Assembly (NCBI RefSeq): GCF_022627955.1
Contig: NZ_JABXGD010000002.1
Coordinates: forward strand, 496,001 to 560,000
Direction of reading: 5' to 3'
Length of the DNA: 64,000 bases
From: Microbacterium sp. C5A9
GTDB taxonomy: Bacteria > Actinomycetota > Actinomycetes > Actinomycetales > Microbacteriaceae
Shown: positions 49,129-57,714 of the stretch, piece after piece
How the letters are laid out: every line of letters begins with the position of its first letter
How positions within the stretch are numbered: position 1 is the first letter of the stretch
Notes under the pieces: generated by a model
Told to the model about the DNA's origin: nothing
The model's input: only the letters and a program-made list of their open reading frames with translations
The model's database searches: none
Made by a program: the position numbers and the translations under genes

Positions 49129-49947
49129 CTACGACGACAGGACGGCGCGCATGGCCGCCACGACGGCGTCCTCGTCGGGCAGCCGCCGCGACGGATCGCC
49201 GCGGTGGAAGACCCGGATCTGGCGCACCGCCTGGTGCAGCAGCATCCCGAGCCCGGAGACGGCCGGGCCTCCGCTCCATGACGACGCCAGCGCGGACGGC
49301 CAGGGCGAATAGGCGACGTCGAAGAGCACGCCGCCGGCCGCTGCGAGTCGCGACACCGCGTCGGAGTCGATCCTCGCGCCGCCGGGGAGCGTCGCGATCG
49401 TCAGCTCCACCGGGTCCGGAGCGGCGTTGAGATCAGTCGCCGACATCTCGATCTCGAGCCGGGCACCGAGGTCGATCAGTGGTGCGGCCCGTTCGGGTAG
49501 ACGCGCGCGCACGTCGACCCTGCTCGCCCCCAGCTCGGACGCCGCGACGAGCGCCGATGCGGCGGTCGCCCCTGCGCCGAGGATCCTCACCCGGTCGATC
49601 GCCGTGAGACCTTCGTCGGCCAGGGCATCGACGATGCCGCCGACATCGGTGTTGAATCCTCGGACGTCGTCGCCGAGGAGGAGCGTGTTGACCGCTCCCG
49701 TGAGCTCGGCATGGCGGTCGAGTGAGTGGGCAGCCCGGTGGGCCTGTTCCTTGAGCGGCATCGTGAGCGAGAGCCCGCGCCAGGAGTCGTCCAGCGACTC
49801 CAGGGCCTCGGTGAAGCCGTCGTCGCCGACCTGGCGCCGCGAGTACTCCCAGTCGACGCCGAGCACCGCATACGCCGCGGTGTGCAGCTGCGGCGATCTC
49901 GAGTGCGCGATCGGGTCTCCCCAGACCGCGAGTCGACGTCGGGTCAT
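49129..49947 (-). CDS. aroE: Shikimate dehydrogenase
   Basis: The 272-residue enzyme reduces 3-dehydroshikimate with NADPH. AVWGDPIAHSRSPQLHTAAY holds the shikimate-binding serines, and LSLTMPLKEQAHRAA the catalytic lysine. GFNTDVGGIVDAL and RILGAGATAASAL are the next shikimate and NADP motifs. The start is ATG at 49947, overlapping the mltG stop by 4 nt. An ATG 12 nt upstream would add MLGR. Confidence 0.95.
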   Translation of the reverse strand: MTRRRLAVWGDPIAHSRSPQLHTAAYAVLGVDWEYSRRQVGDDGFTEALESLDDSWRGLSLTMPLKEQAHRAAHSLDRHAELTGAVNTLLLGDDVRGFNTDVGGIVDALADEGLTAIDRVRILGAGATAASALVAASELGASRVDVRARLPERAAPLIDLGARLEIEMSATDLNAAPDPVELTIATLPGGARIDSDAVSRLAAAGGVLFDVAYSPWPSALASSWSGGPAVSGLGMLLHQAVRQIRVFHRGDPSRRLPDEDAVVAAMRAVLSS

Positions 49948-51500
49948 CCGGCCGAGCATCCGCCGTCGGGGTTCGCCTTGCACCACTCGCCCCACTTCTC
50001 GACGCCCTTGAGGTGCTCCTCGTAGGTCTCCGAGAACTGCGTCTCGCCCGTGGCGAGATTGACCGTCACGAAGTAGAGCCAGGGCCCGTCGGCGGGGTGC
50101 ATGGCGGCGTCGATCGCGGCATAGCTCGAGCTGGCGATGGGGGTCACCGGAAGGCCCGTGTGGACGTAGGTGTTCCACTCGTTCGGGTCCTCGAGCGCCT
50201 CGGCCGAGCTCGAGACGACTCCCTCGTGCAGAGAACCGTAGCCGTACTGCGCGGTCGAATCCATCTGGAGCTTCATGTCGATGTCGAGGCGGTTCTGGAT
50301 CACTCGCGACACCTTCGGGAAGTCCGCCGTGAGCCCCTCGCGCTGGATGATGGATGCGATCGTCAGAATCCGCTGCGCGTCCTCGGCCGGGACACCGGCC
50401 TCGTTCAGCGCCTCGTGGGTACGGTCGACCATGCGCTGGATGACCTGCTGCGCGGTCACGCCCGGGTCGAACGTGTACACCGCGGGGAACAGCCACCCTT
50501 CCAGTGTCTGCGCGGTCACGCCGTAGGCGGAGGGATCGGCGACAGCGGCCTCGAGGTCGGCCAGGGGGATGCTCAGCGACTCGGCGATCCCCGGAAGCGA
50601 GGACTCGACGGTCGCCCCCTCCCCCACGCTCGCCGAGTTCTCGAGCTTGTTCGCCGGATCCCGCAGCGCATCGAGCGCCGCCTCAGCTGTCATCTTCTCC
50701 TGCAGGCGGTAGTTGCCCGGATAGAACGTGACGGCGATGCCCTCGTCGACCAGGTAGTCGTAGAACACGGTCTCCGTGCGGGTGACTCCGGCCTCGTACA
50801 GCGCGGTCGAGACCGGCGATCCGGTGTCGCCCTCCTTGACGGTGACGAGCACCTCGCCGGTGGCGAGCCCCGGCTCCCAGTCATCGGGTTCGCCCCACCC
50901 GAGAGCGTCGCTGATCTTGTCGCCGTACGTGTTCATCGCCCAGACGCCCGTGGCCGCGAGGCCCCCGATCACGGCGAGGATGATGATCAGTGCGACGAGG
51001 CACCCGGTGCGCCGCTTCTTCTTGGGCGGCTTGCCGCCGGATTCGTCATCGGCATGGCTGTGGAAGAGGTCTTCGAGACGTCCCCCCGCGCCATCGCGTT
51101 CGACCGGCAGCGGCTCCGACGGTGCGGATGCGCCCGGGGAGGGATCGGCTGTCGCGGCGGAGGTCGCGGCGAGGGTGGAGGATCCGATCGGCCGCTCCGC
51201 ACCATCCGCGGGTACTGCTCGTGTCGGAACGCCGTCTCGGCGGAGCTCGGCATCGGAGAGAGACTCGGCCGTCTCTCCCGCCTCGACGGGTGACTCCGGC
51301 GACGGCGTCGTGTTCGACTGCCCGGCCCCGGGGAGCGCGGGCCGGGAGGCGGCCTCGCGGGCGGCACGTCGGGATCCGGGCGCCGGGGGCGTGTCATCGA
51401 CCGTCGGGATCTGCTGCGTCGGCTCCGGCAGGTTCTCGAACAGGTCGCTCAGACGGGCGTCCGGATCGTGCCGGGGGGAAGCACTATCGCGTTCGGGCAT
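49944..51500 (-). CDS. mltG: Endolytic murein transglycosylase MltG
   Basis: This 518-residue membrane enzyme cuts nascent glycan strands and so limits their length. A long disordered, acidic cytoplasmic tail (1-160) is followed by one transmembrane helix (about 166-188) and a periplasm-side YceG domain. The catalytic glutamate is in LTIASIIQREG, and the LDIDMKLQMDSTAQYGYG motif follows. The C-terminus has two cysteines (WCKANPDGGCSAG). The order alaS-ruvX-mltG-aroE is conserved in actinobacteria. Confidence 0.94.
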   Translation of the reverse strand: MPERDSASPRHDPDARLSDLFENLPEPTQQIPTVDDTPPAPGSRRAAREAASRPALPGAGQSNTTPSPESPVEAGETAESLSDAELRRDGVPTRAVPADGAERPIGSSTLAATSAATADPSPGASAPSEPLPVERDGAGGRLEDLFHSHADDESGGKPPKKKRRTGCLVALIIILAVIGGLAATGVWAMNTYGDKISDALGWGEPDDWEPGLATGEVLVTVKEGDTGSPVSTALYEAGVTRTETVFYDYLVDEGIAVTFYPGNYRLQEKMTAEAALDALRDPANKLENSASVGEGATVESSLPGIAESLSIPLADLEAAVADPSAYGVTAQTLEGWLFPAVYTFDPGVTAQQVIQRMVDRTHEALNEAGVPAEDAQRILTIASIIQREGLTADFPKVSRVIQNRLDIDMKLQMDSTAQYGYGSLHEGVVSSSAEALEDPNEWNTYVHTGLPVTPIASSSYAAIDAAMHPADGPWLYFVTVNLATGETQFSETYEEHLKGVEKWGEWCKANPDGGCSAG

Positions 51501-51502
51501 TG

Positions 51503-51976
51503 TCAGGAAGACTCCTCATCGAGCGGAATCGTGTCACCGGGCGGGTTTCCGGTGCTCTTCTCCGTGTCGATCGCCTGCTGCAGCAGAACCACCGCGGCGA
51601 CCTGATCCACAATGCTACGAGAGTTCTTCTGAGTTCTCCCCGAAGATCGCAATGCGGCGTGTGCGGTCACCGTGCTCAGGCGTTCGTCCACGAGTCTCGT
51701 CGGTATCCGTGTACGCGTGAGAAGCGCCGCTGCGAACTCCCGCGCGTCGAGCGTCGATGCGGTGTCGGCGCCCTGCATGTTGACGGGGAGTCCGACCACC
51801 AGCTCCAGCGGCTCATACTCTGCCGCGAGAGCGGCGATGCGCTCGACCGCATGCTCGTTGCGCGGCACCGTCTCCACGGGCACGGCGAGCATGCCGTCGG
51901 GGTCGCATCGGGAGACCCCGACACGTGCCCTGCCGACATCGACTCCGAGGCGCACGCCGCGACGGAACCCGCTCAC
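51503..51976 (-). CDS. ruvX: RuvX/YqgF family RNase H-fold resolvase or nuclease
   Basis: The 157-residue protein has an RNase H fold with the active-site aspartates in RLGVDVGRARVGVSRCD and the late motif QVAAVVLLQQAID. VVGLPVNMQGAD and RLVDERLSTVTAH are family segments. In bacteria it acts in pre-16S rRNA 5' processing and has been proposed to resolve Holliday junctions. GTG at 51976 overlaps the alaS stop (GTGA). Confidence 0.93.
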   Translation of the reverse strand: MSGFRRGVRLGVDVGRARVGVSRCDPDGMLAVPVETVPRNEHAVERIAALAAEYEPLELVVGLPVNMQGADTASTLDAREFAAALLTRTRIPTRLVDERLSTVTAHAALRSSGRTQKNSRSIVDQVAAVVLLQQAIDTEKSTGNPPGDTIPLDEESS

Positions 51977-54633
51977 GCTGTCTGCAGCTCCTGGGACACG
52001 GCCTCGAGCGCCGCGGTGAGCGCCGCAGGATCCGTGCCGCCGCCCTGCGCCACATCGTCACGTCCGCCGCCCCCGCCGCCGAGCACCGATGCGGCGCGCT
52101 TCGCGAGCGCTCCGGCCTTGGCGCCCGCTGCCCGCGCGGCGTCGTTCGTCGCGACGACGACCACGGGGCGGTCGTTCACGATTCCGCCGAGAGCGACGAC
52201 CGCGGCCTCGGAGCCGAGTCGGTCACGGACTCCCAGCACGAGCTCGCGCACGTCATCGGCCGAGGCCACTGCGCCCAGCGACTGTGCGGCCACGCGGAAG
52301 GCTCCTACGCGAGCGGCGGCGTCGGCGATCGCCGGCACCTGGCCCGCGCGCTCCTTGGCCTCGAACTGCGCGATCCGCTTCTCGGCCGCCTTGAGGCTCG
52401 ACGACAGATCGGCGATGCGCTCGGCGAGCTGGTCACGGGGGGTCTTGAGCGACGAGGTCAGCTGCGACACGAGAGCGCGCTCGGCCGCGAGCTCGCGGAA
52501 GGCATCCTGCCCCACGAGCGCCTCGATGCGTCGGTTGGACGCGCCGACCGAGGATTCGCCCACCACGCTGACCAGTCCGATCTCGGCACTGGTGTTCACG
52601 TGCGTTCCGGCGCAGAGCTCGCGAGACCAGGGCCCGCCGATGTCGACCATGCGGACGACATCGCCGTACTTCTCGCCGAACAGCGCCATGGCGCCGGCTT
52701 CCTTCGCCTCGTCGAGCGAGACGATCCGCGTGGTCACCTCGAGGGCGTCCTGCACGGCGCGGTTCGCGATGTCTTCGATCTCGGTGCGGGTGTCGGTCGA
52801 GAGCGCCTGGGACCAGGCGAAGTCGAAGCGCATGTATCCCGCACGGTTCAGGGACCCCGCCTGGGTCGCCGTCGGACCGAGCGTGTCGCGGAGCGCGGCG
52901 TGCACGAGGTGCGTCGCGGAGTGCGCCTGACGCGCGGCACGCCGATTCGCGGCGTCGACGACGGTCGTCGCGGCATCATCCACCGCGACCGACCCGCGGG
53001 TCACCTCGACGGTGTGACTGATCAGGCCGGGGACGGGACGCTGCACGTCGAGCACCTCGAGCTCGAAGCCAGGACCGACGATGACTCCCTTGTCGGCGAC
53101 CTGACCGCCCGACTCGGCATAGAGCGTCGTCTCGGCCAGCACGACCTCGGCGATCTGACCCTCAGCCGCGCTCTGCACGACGTGCCCGTCGACCAGGATC
53201 CCGAGGATCCGTGAATCGACCTCGAGCTCGCTGTAGCCGTCGAAGCCCGTCTCGCCGAGCGCCCGCAGATCGCGGTACACCGACACGTCGGCGAGCTGGC
53301 GCTTGCGGTTGCGTGCATCGGCCTTCGCGCGGGAGCGCTGCTCCTGCATGAGCGAGTCGAAGGCGGCGCGATCGACGTTCAGGCCGGCTTCTTCCGCGAC
53401 CTCGAGAGTGAGATCGATCGGGAACCCGTAGGTGTCGTGCAGAAGGAAGGCTTCGCGGCCGCTCAGCGATGCATCGCCCTTCTTCTTGGTCTCGTCGAGG
53501 GCGAGGTCGAGGATGGTCGACCCCTGAGCGAGCGTGCGGCGGAAGGTCTCCTCCTCGGCGAAGGCCGATGCGGAGAGAGTGGCCCACTCGGTCTCCAGCA
53601 CCGGGTACGCCGACTTCATCGCGTCGCGCGATGCGGCGAACAGCTCGGGGAACACCGGCTCGTCGACGCCGAGCAGGCGCATCGCGCGGACGCTTCGGCG
53701 CATGAGACGGCGCAGGATGTAGCCGCGACCCTCGTTCGACGGACGCACGCCGTCGGAGAGGAGCATGAGCGAGGAGCGCACGTGGTCGGCGACGACGCGG
53801 AAGCGGACGTCGTCGTCATGCTCCGCACCGTAGCGACGACCGGAGAGCTCGACGGCACGGTCGAGGACGGGACGCACCTGGTCGGTCTCGTACATGTTCT
53901 CGACGCCCTGCTTGAGGAAGGCGACGCGCTCGAGGCCCATCCCGGTGTCGATGTTCTTCTGGGGCAGCTCACCCACGATGTCGAACTCGGTCTTCCCGCG
54001 GATGTTCTCGATGAAGTCCTGCATGAACACGAGGTTCCAGATCTCCAGGAACCTCGAATCGTCAGCGGCAGGACCACCGTCCTTGCCGTATGCCGGGCCG
54101 CGGTCGAAGAAGATCTCGGAATCCGGGCCGCCGGGGCCGGGCTGTCCGGTGTTCCAATAGTTGTCGGCACGGCCGAGGCGTTGGATGCGCTCGGGCTTGA
54201 GGCCGATGATGTCTCGCCAGATCGCCTCCGCCTCGTCGTCCGTCTCGTAGACGGTGACCCAGAGGTCCTTCTCGTGGAAGCCGAGGCCGCCGTCGGCCTC
54301 GGAGCTGGTCAGCAGCTCCCACGCGTAACGGATCGCGCCCTCTTTGAAGTAGTCGCCGAAGGACCAGTTGCCCATCATCTGGAAGAAGGTGCCGTGTCGC
54401 GCCGTCTTGCCGACCTCTTCGATGTCGTTCGTGCGGATGCACTTCTGCAGGTCCGCGATGCGCGGATGCGGCGCGGGGACCACACCCGTGAGGTACGGGA
54501 TCATCGGCACCATTCCGGCGACCGTGAACAGCAGAGACGGGTCGTCGCTCACGAGAGAGGCCGACGGGACGATGACGTGGTCGTTCTTCTCGAAGAAGTC
54601 GAGGTAGCGCTGCGCGATCTCCGCAGTGTTCAT
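51973..54633 (-). CDS. alaS: Alanyl-tRNA synthetase
   Basis: The 886-residue class II synthetase charges tRNA-Ala. The catalytic domain has HGTFFQMMGNWSFGDYF and FMQDFIEN. The editing domain has the zinc motifs HSATHLVHAAL near 576 and CAGTHV near 674. The C-Ala domain ends in a glycine-rich stretch with GGGGRDDVAQGGG. The ATG at 54633 has no clear Shine-Dalgarno at normal spacing. The 78-nt upstream gap shows no T-box or other recognisable leader. Confidence 0.98.
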   Translation of the reverse strand: MNTAEIAQRYLDFFEKNDHVIVPSASLVSDDPSLLFTVAGMVPMIPYLTGVVPAPHPRIADLQKCIRTNDIEEVGKTARHGTFFQMMGNWSFGDYFKEGAIRYAWELLTSSEADGGLGFHEKDLWVTVYETDDEAEAIWRDIIGLKPERIQRLGRADNYWNTGQPGPGGPDSEIFFDRGPAYGKDGGPAADDSRFLEIWNLVFMQDFIENIRGKTEFDIVGELPQKNIDTGMGLERVAFLKQGVENMYETDQVRPVLDRAVELSGRRYGAEHDDDVRFRVVADHVRSSLMLLSDGVRPSNEGRGYILRRLMRRSVRAMRLLGVDEPVFPELFAASRDAMKSAYPVLETEWATLSASAFAEEETFRRTLAQGSTILDLALDETKKKGDASLSGREAFLLHDTYGFPIDLTLEVAEEAGLNVDRAAFDSLMQEQRSRAKADARNRKRQLADVSVYRDLRALGETGFDGYSELEVDSRILGILVDGHVVQSAAEGQIAEVVLAETTLYAESGGQVADKGVIVGPGFELEVLDVQRPVPGLISHTVEVTRGSVAVDDAATTVVDAANRRAARQAHSATHLVHAALRDTLGPTATQAGSLNRAGYMRFDFAWSQALSTDTRTEIEDIANRAVQDALEVTTRIVSLDEAKEAGAMALFGEKYGDVVRMVDIGGPWSRELCAGTHVNTSAEIGLVSVVGESSVGASNRRIEALVGQDAFRELAAERALVSQLTSSLKTPRDQLAERIADLSSSLKAAEKRIAQFEAKERAGQVPAIADAAARVGAFRVAAQSLGAVASADDVRELVLGVRDRLGSEAAVVALGGIVNDRPVVVVATNDAARAAGAKAGALAKRAASVLGGGGGGRDDVAQGGGTDPAALTAALEAVSQELQTA

Positions 54634-54711
54634 AGGGGTGCCGGATGTCCTTGCGTACAGGGTGTGGAAGAGCGGACGGTGCGACGCGATGCGGCCGACG
54701 GGCCGCCGCGA

Positions 54712-54900
54712 TCAGTCGTCTGCGGGATCTGTGAGCCGCGCCTGCTGCTCGCGGTAGGCGTCGCCGATGATGCCGGTGAACTCGTTGAAGCGAGCATCGA
54801 CCTCGGTGAGGATGTCATGACCGCGAGGGTCTTTGTTCATGAAGTGCGCCGCGACGAAGCCGCCGATCACACCGATCAGGAACCACAGCACGTTCTTCAT
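54712..54900 (-). CDS. Small single-pass membrane protein, DUF6167-like position
   Basis: The 62-residue protein starts with a transmembrane helix (NVLWFLIGVIGGFVAAHF, 3-20) and has a charged cytoplasmic tail with a possible helix TEVDARFNEFTGIIGDAY. In actinobacteria the space between rpsD and alaS usually codes small membrane proteins of the DUF948 and DUF6167 types. Only this short one is present here. Function is unknown. Confidence 0.65.
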   Translation of the reverse strand: MKNVLWFLIGVIGGFVAAHFMNKDPRGHDILTEVDARFNEFTGIIGDAYREQQARLTDPADD

Positions 54901-54960
54901 GTCGTCATCCTTGCCCTTGACCCGCGAAGGCGGGGTGTCTCCATCGTATGCCGAAACGAC

Positions 54961-54990
54961 AGAAGGCGTCGGGTGACCCCGACGCCTTCT
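54961..54990 (-). terminator. Terminator of rpsD
   Basis: A 13-bp perfect stem (54961-54973 with 54978-54990, loop TGAC) has arms AGAAGGCGTCGGG and CCCGACGCCTTCT. It lies 16 nt past the rpsD stop, followed on the minus strand by a short T-containing stretch. Confidence 0.85.
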
Positions 54991-55005
54991 GCGGAAAAGC
55001 TGAAC

Positions 55006-55635
55006 TCAGCGAGCTGCGTAGTACTCGACGACGAGCTGCACTTCACAGGTCACGGGGACCTCGGCGCGCTTCGGGCGACGAACCAGGCGAGCCTGGAGCT
55101 TGTCGAGCTCGACCTCGAGGTAGCCGGGAACGGGAGGCAGGACCTCGGCGTGACCGCCGGCTGCTGCGACCTGGAAGGGCTCGGTGCCCTCGCTCTTGGC
55201 CTTGACGTGGATGAGCTGACCCGGCTTCACGCGGAAGGACGGGCGGTCGACGAGCTGGCCGTCGACGAGGATGTGACGGTGCACGACGAGCTGGCGAGCC
55301 TGCGCGGTGGTGCGGGCGAAGCCCGAACGCACGACGAGCGCGTCGAGACGCATCTCGAGGAGCTCGACCAGGTTCTCACCGGTCAGGCCCTCGGTACGAC
55401 GAGCCTCGTTGAACGTGTTGCGCATCTGCTTCTCGCGGATGCCGTACTGCTCGCGCAGACGCTGCTTCTCACGCAGACGGACGGCGTAGTCGCTGTCAGC
55501 CTTGCGCTTGGTGCGGCCGTGCTCACCCGGAGCGTAGGGACGCTTCTCGAGGTAGCGGGCGGCCTTCGGGGTGAGCGGGATGCCGAGGGCACGGCTCAGA
55601 CGGACCTTGCGGCGGTCCTGGGACTTCGTGGTCAC
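55006..55635 (-). CDS. rpsD: 30S ribosomal protein S4
   Basis: The 209-residue primary 16S rRNA-binding protein has the N-terminal S4 domain (RKVRLSRALGIPLTPKAARYLEKR) and the S4 RNA-binding motif RLDALVVRSGFARTTAQARQLVVHRHILVDG. It lacks the zinc cysteines seen in some S4 forms. The start is GTG at 55635 with AAGGA 8 nt upstream. It is a single-gene transcript here, between a terminator and a leader containing two tandem hairpins. Confidence 0.98.
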   Translation of the reverse strand: MTTKSQDRRKVRLSRALGIPLTPKAARYLEKRPYAPGEHGRTKRKADSDYAVRLREKQRLREQYGIREKQMRNTFNEARRTEGLTGENLVELLEMRLDALVVRSGFARTTAQARQLVVHRHILVDGQLVDRPSFRVKPGQLIHVKAKSEGTEPFQVAAAGGHAEVLPPVPGYLEVELDKLQARLVRRPKRAEVPVTCEVQLVVEYYAAR

Positions 55636-55658
55636 GAAGTGTTCCTTCCGATGACGCG

Positions 55659-55695
55659 GTCGTGTCTCTCACGACTCGCGGACGTATCGTCCGCG
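55659..55695 (-). promoter_or_regulatory. Tandem hairpins in the rpsD leader
   Basis: In transcript order, an 8-bp perfect hairpin (arms at 55688-55695 and 55677-55684, CGCGGACG/CGTCCGCG) is followed 1 nt later by a 6-bp hairpin (55670-55675 with 55659-55664, GTCGTG/CACGAC). They lie 24 nt before the GTG of rpsD. A role in S4 feedback control is plausible because S4 represses its own synthesis in other bacteria. The structure differs in sequence from those cases. Confidence 0.5.
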
Positions 55696-55796
55696 TTCTG
55701 CCTTGGAGCGCACGCCGGGGCGCCAGCAAGGTGTGGTGTGAACGAGGAGATGCCCGAAAACACGGTTTCGAGCCGATCAAGTCTAACAGATTCGGC

Positions 55797-57125
55797 TCAG
55801 CGCCCGTCGAGGATGCGACGGATGCGCTCGAGCCGCGCCGAGATGTCGCGCTCTGCCCCGAGATTCTTCGGTTCGTAGTAGCGCTTGCCCTGCAGCTCAT
55901 CGGGCAGATACTGCTGCGGGAGGATGCCGAACTCGCTGTCGTGCGGGTACACGTAGCCACGACCGTGGCCGAGCCGCTTGGCCCCCGGATAGTGCGCGTC
56001 GCGCAGGTGGAGCGGTACGCGTCCGAACCCTCCGGCACGGATGTCGGCGATGGCGGCGTCGATGCCCGTGTATGCCGCATTCGACTTGGCCGTCGTGGCG
56101 AGATACACGGTGGCCTCGGCGAGCGGGATGCGCCCCTCCGGCATGCCGATGAAGGCGACGGCGTCGGCGGCCGCGACCGCGATCGAGAGCGCCTGAGGAT
56201 CGGCGAGACCCACGTCTTCGGAGGCCGAGATCACGAGACGGCGCGCGATGAAACGCGGGTCCTCCCCCGCTTCGATCATGCGTGCGAGATAGTGCAGCGC
56301 CGCGTCGGGGTCCGACCCGCGTATCGACTTGATGAACGCGCTGATGACGTCGTAGTGCTCGTCACCCTGCCTGTCGTACCGCAGAAGCGCCTTGTCGACG
56401 GCCTGGGCCACGTCGTCGGCGGACGCCTCCGGCACGTCGCCCTCGCCGCCGCGGGACAGAGCGACCGCAGCCGCCGCCTCGAGTCCGGTGAGCGCACGGC
56501 GGGCGTCGCCGGACGCGAGCCGGATCAGAGCGGCCCGCGCATCGTCGGCCAGGGTCACGGCCCCGTTGAGCCCACGTGCGTCCGTCACGGCCCGGTCGAC
56601 GAGGAGTCCGATGTCGTCGTCGGTGAGCGGCTGCAGCGTCAGCAGGAGCGAGCGCGACAGCAGCGGGGAGATGACCGAGAACGACGGGTTCTCGGTCGTG
56701 GCGGCGATGAGGATGACCCACCCGTTCTCGACGCCGGGCAGCAGCGCGTCCTGCTGGGCCTTCGTGAAGCGGTGGATCTCGTCGAGGAACAGGATCGTCG
56801 TCTGGCCGTACAGGTCGCGCTGGGTGATCGCCTCCTGCATCACCTCGCGGACGTCTTTCACGCCGGCCGTGATGGCGGACAGCTCGACGAAACGGCGCCC
56901 GGACGAGCGGGCGATCGCCTGTGCGAGCGTGGTCTTCCCCGTGCCCGGCGGGCCCCAGAGGATGATCGACACAGCGCCGGGAGACGTGGCCGCGGGGTCA
57001 GCCAGAGCGACGATCGGCGATCCGGCACGCAGCAGGTGCTTCTGGCCGGCCACCTCGTCGAGGGAGACGGGGCGCATGCGCACGGCGAGGGGCGTCTGCC
57101 CGGAGAGCAGTGCGGCGGAGGTCAT
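55797..57125 (-). CDS. rarA: Replication-associated recombination protein RarA (MgsA)
   Basis: The 442-residue AAA+ ATPase acts at stalled forks. Walker A is GPPGTGKTTLAQAI, Walker B LFLDEIHRF, and the sensor segment VILIAATTENPSF follows. The C-terminal tetramerisation region has EDPRFIARRLVISASEDVGLADP. The start is ATG at 57125. TAGCCT lies 6 nt upstream with no Shine-Dalgarno, so the transcript is probably leaderless. Confidence 0.95.
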   Translation of the reverse strand: MTSAALLSGQTPLAVRMRPVSLDEVAGQKHLLRAGSPIVALADPAATSPGAVSIILWGPPGTGKTTLAQAIARSSGRRFVELSAITAGVKDVREVMQEAITQRDLYGQTTILFLDEIHRFTKAQQDALLPGVENGWVILIAATTENPSFSVISPLLSRSLLLTLQPLTDDDIGLLVDRAVTDARGLNGAVTLADDARAALIRLASGDARRALTGLEAAAAVALSRGGEGDVPEASADDVAQAVDKALLRYDRQGDEHYDVISAFIKSIRGSDPDAALHYLARMIEAGEDPRFIARRLVISASEDVGLADPQALSIAVAAADAVAFIGMPEGRIPLAEATVYLATTAKSNAAYTGIDAAIADIRAGGFGRVPLHLRDAHYPGAKRLGHGRGYVYPHDSEFGILPQQYLPDELQGKRYYEPKNLGAERDISARLERIRRILDGR

Positions 57126-57131
57126 CAGTCC

Positions 57132-57137
57132 AGGCTA
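57132..57137 (-). promoter_or_regulatory. -10 element of rarA, leaderless
   Basis: TAGCCT on the minus strand ends 6 nt before the ATG, the same spacing as at polA, pdtaR and the TetR gene. Confidence 0.55.
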
Positions 57138-57189
57138 ACGCCGGTGACCGACATCGCGGTCGGGATCGGTGGGATGCAGCGCTCGCCGG

Positions 57190-57195
57190 TAGGCT
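57190..57195 (+). promoter_or_regulatory. Candidate -10 element for the 57270 gene
   Basis: TAGGCT on the plus strand lies in the divergent rarA intergenic region. It would give a leader of about 70 nt with the AAGGAG ribosome-binding site before ATG 57270. Confidence 0.3.
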
Positions 57196-57269
57196 CGGGG
57201 ACGTCGGTGCCGCCCAGCGCCGCGTTGTCTCATGTACGCCGAGAGTTGACGTCCACGAAGGAGCACGGC

Positions 57270-57602
57270 ATGGCCGCACGCGGGTCCAGGAACGCGCAGC
57301 AGCGCACCGAGGCGGAGCGCGCACGGCTCCACACCGCGCGCACGCAGTGGCACGCCGGACAGATCCGCCGCCGGGTGCGCGACAACACGGTCGCCGGCAT
57401 CGTCGGTGCGTTGATCATCGCAGCCGCCGTCGGCAGTCAGGTCGTGCACGCGCAGGTCGCCCCTCCGGCTCCGGCTCCCACCCCGACGGTCGCGCCCACC
57501 GACGCTCCCCTCCCCGAGGAGACGCCGCTGCCCGAGGAGACCGTGCTCCCCGATCCCGCTCCCTCGGAAGAAGTCCCGGCGGAGCCGACTCCGGCCGGCT
57601 GA
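57270..57602 (+). CDS. Small membrane protein with Pro/Thr/Glu-rich tail
   Basis: The 110-residue product has a basic, helical N-terminus (about 1-40), one transmembrane helix (AGIVGALIIAAAVGSQVV, about 42-60) and a low-complexity tail rich in P, T and E (APAPTPTVAPTDAPLPEE). The orientation is probably N-in, C-out. The ATG at 57270 follows AAGGAG by 7 nt. Similar genes lie beside rarA in related genomes. Function is unknown. Confidence 0.75.
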   Translation: MAARGSRNAQQRTEAERARLHTARTQWHAGQIRRRVRDNTVAGIVGALIIAAAVGSQVVHAQVAPPAPAPTPTVAPTDAPLPEETPLPEETVLPDPAPSEEVPAEPTPAG

Positions 57603-57648
57603 TCGAATCCGGCACCGACTGATCGAGTCGGGCGAGGGCCCGGCGTGA

Positions 57649-57662
57649 CCGGCGAGAGCCGG
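57649..57662 (+). terminator. Terminator after the small membrane protein gene
   Basis: CCGGC (57649-57653) pairs with GCCGG (57658-57662) around the stable GAGA loop, followed by GTTTCGC. It lies between two convergent genes, in a stretch with no other feature. Confidence 0.45.
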
Positions 57663-57714
57663 GTTTCGCGGGCGACGACTGGCCAGCGGGATCCGGACCG
57701 CGGTGCGCGGGCGA

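Noticed and set aside
54634..54711. T-box leader before alaS
   Set aside because: The gap is 78 nt, too short, with no T-box sequence or specifier stem.
57599..57634. Near-direct repeat of CTGATCGA-TC-GG after the small membrane protein gene
   Set aside because: Two imperfect copies only, in a convergent GC-rich spacer; no known element matches.
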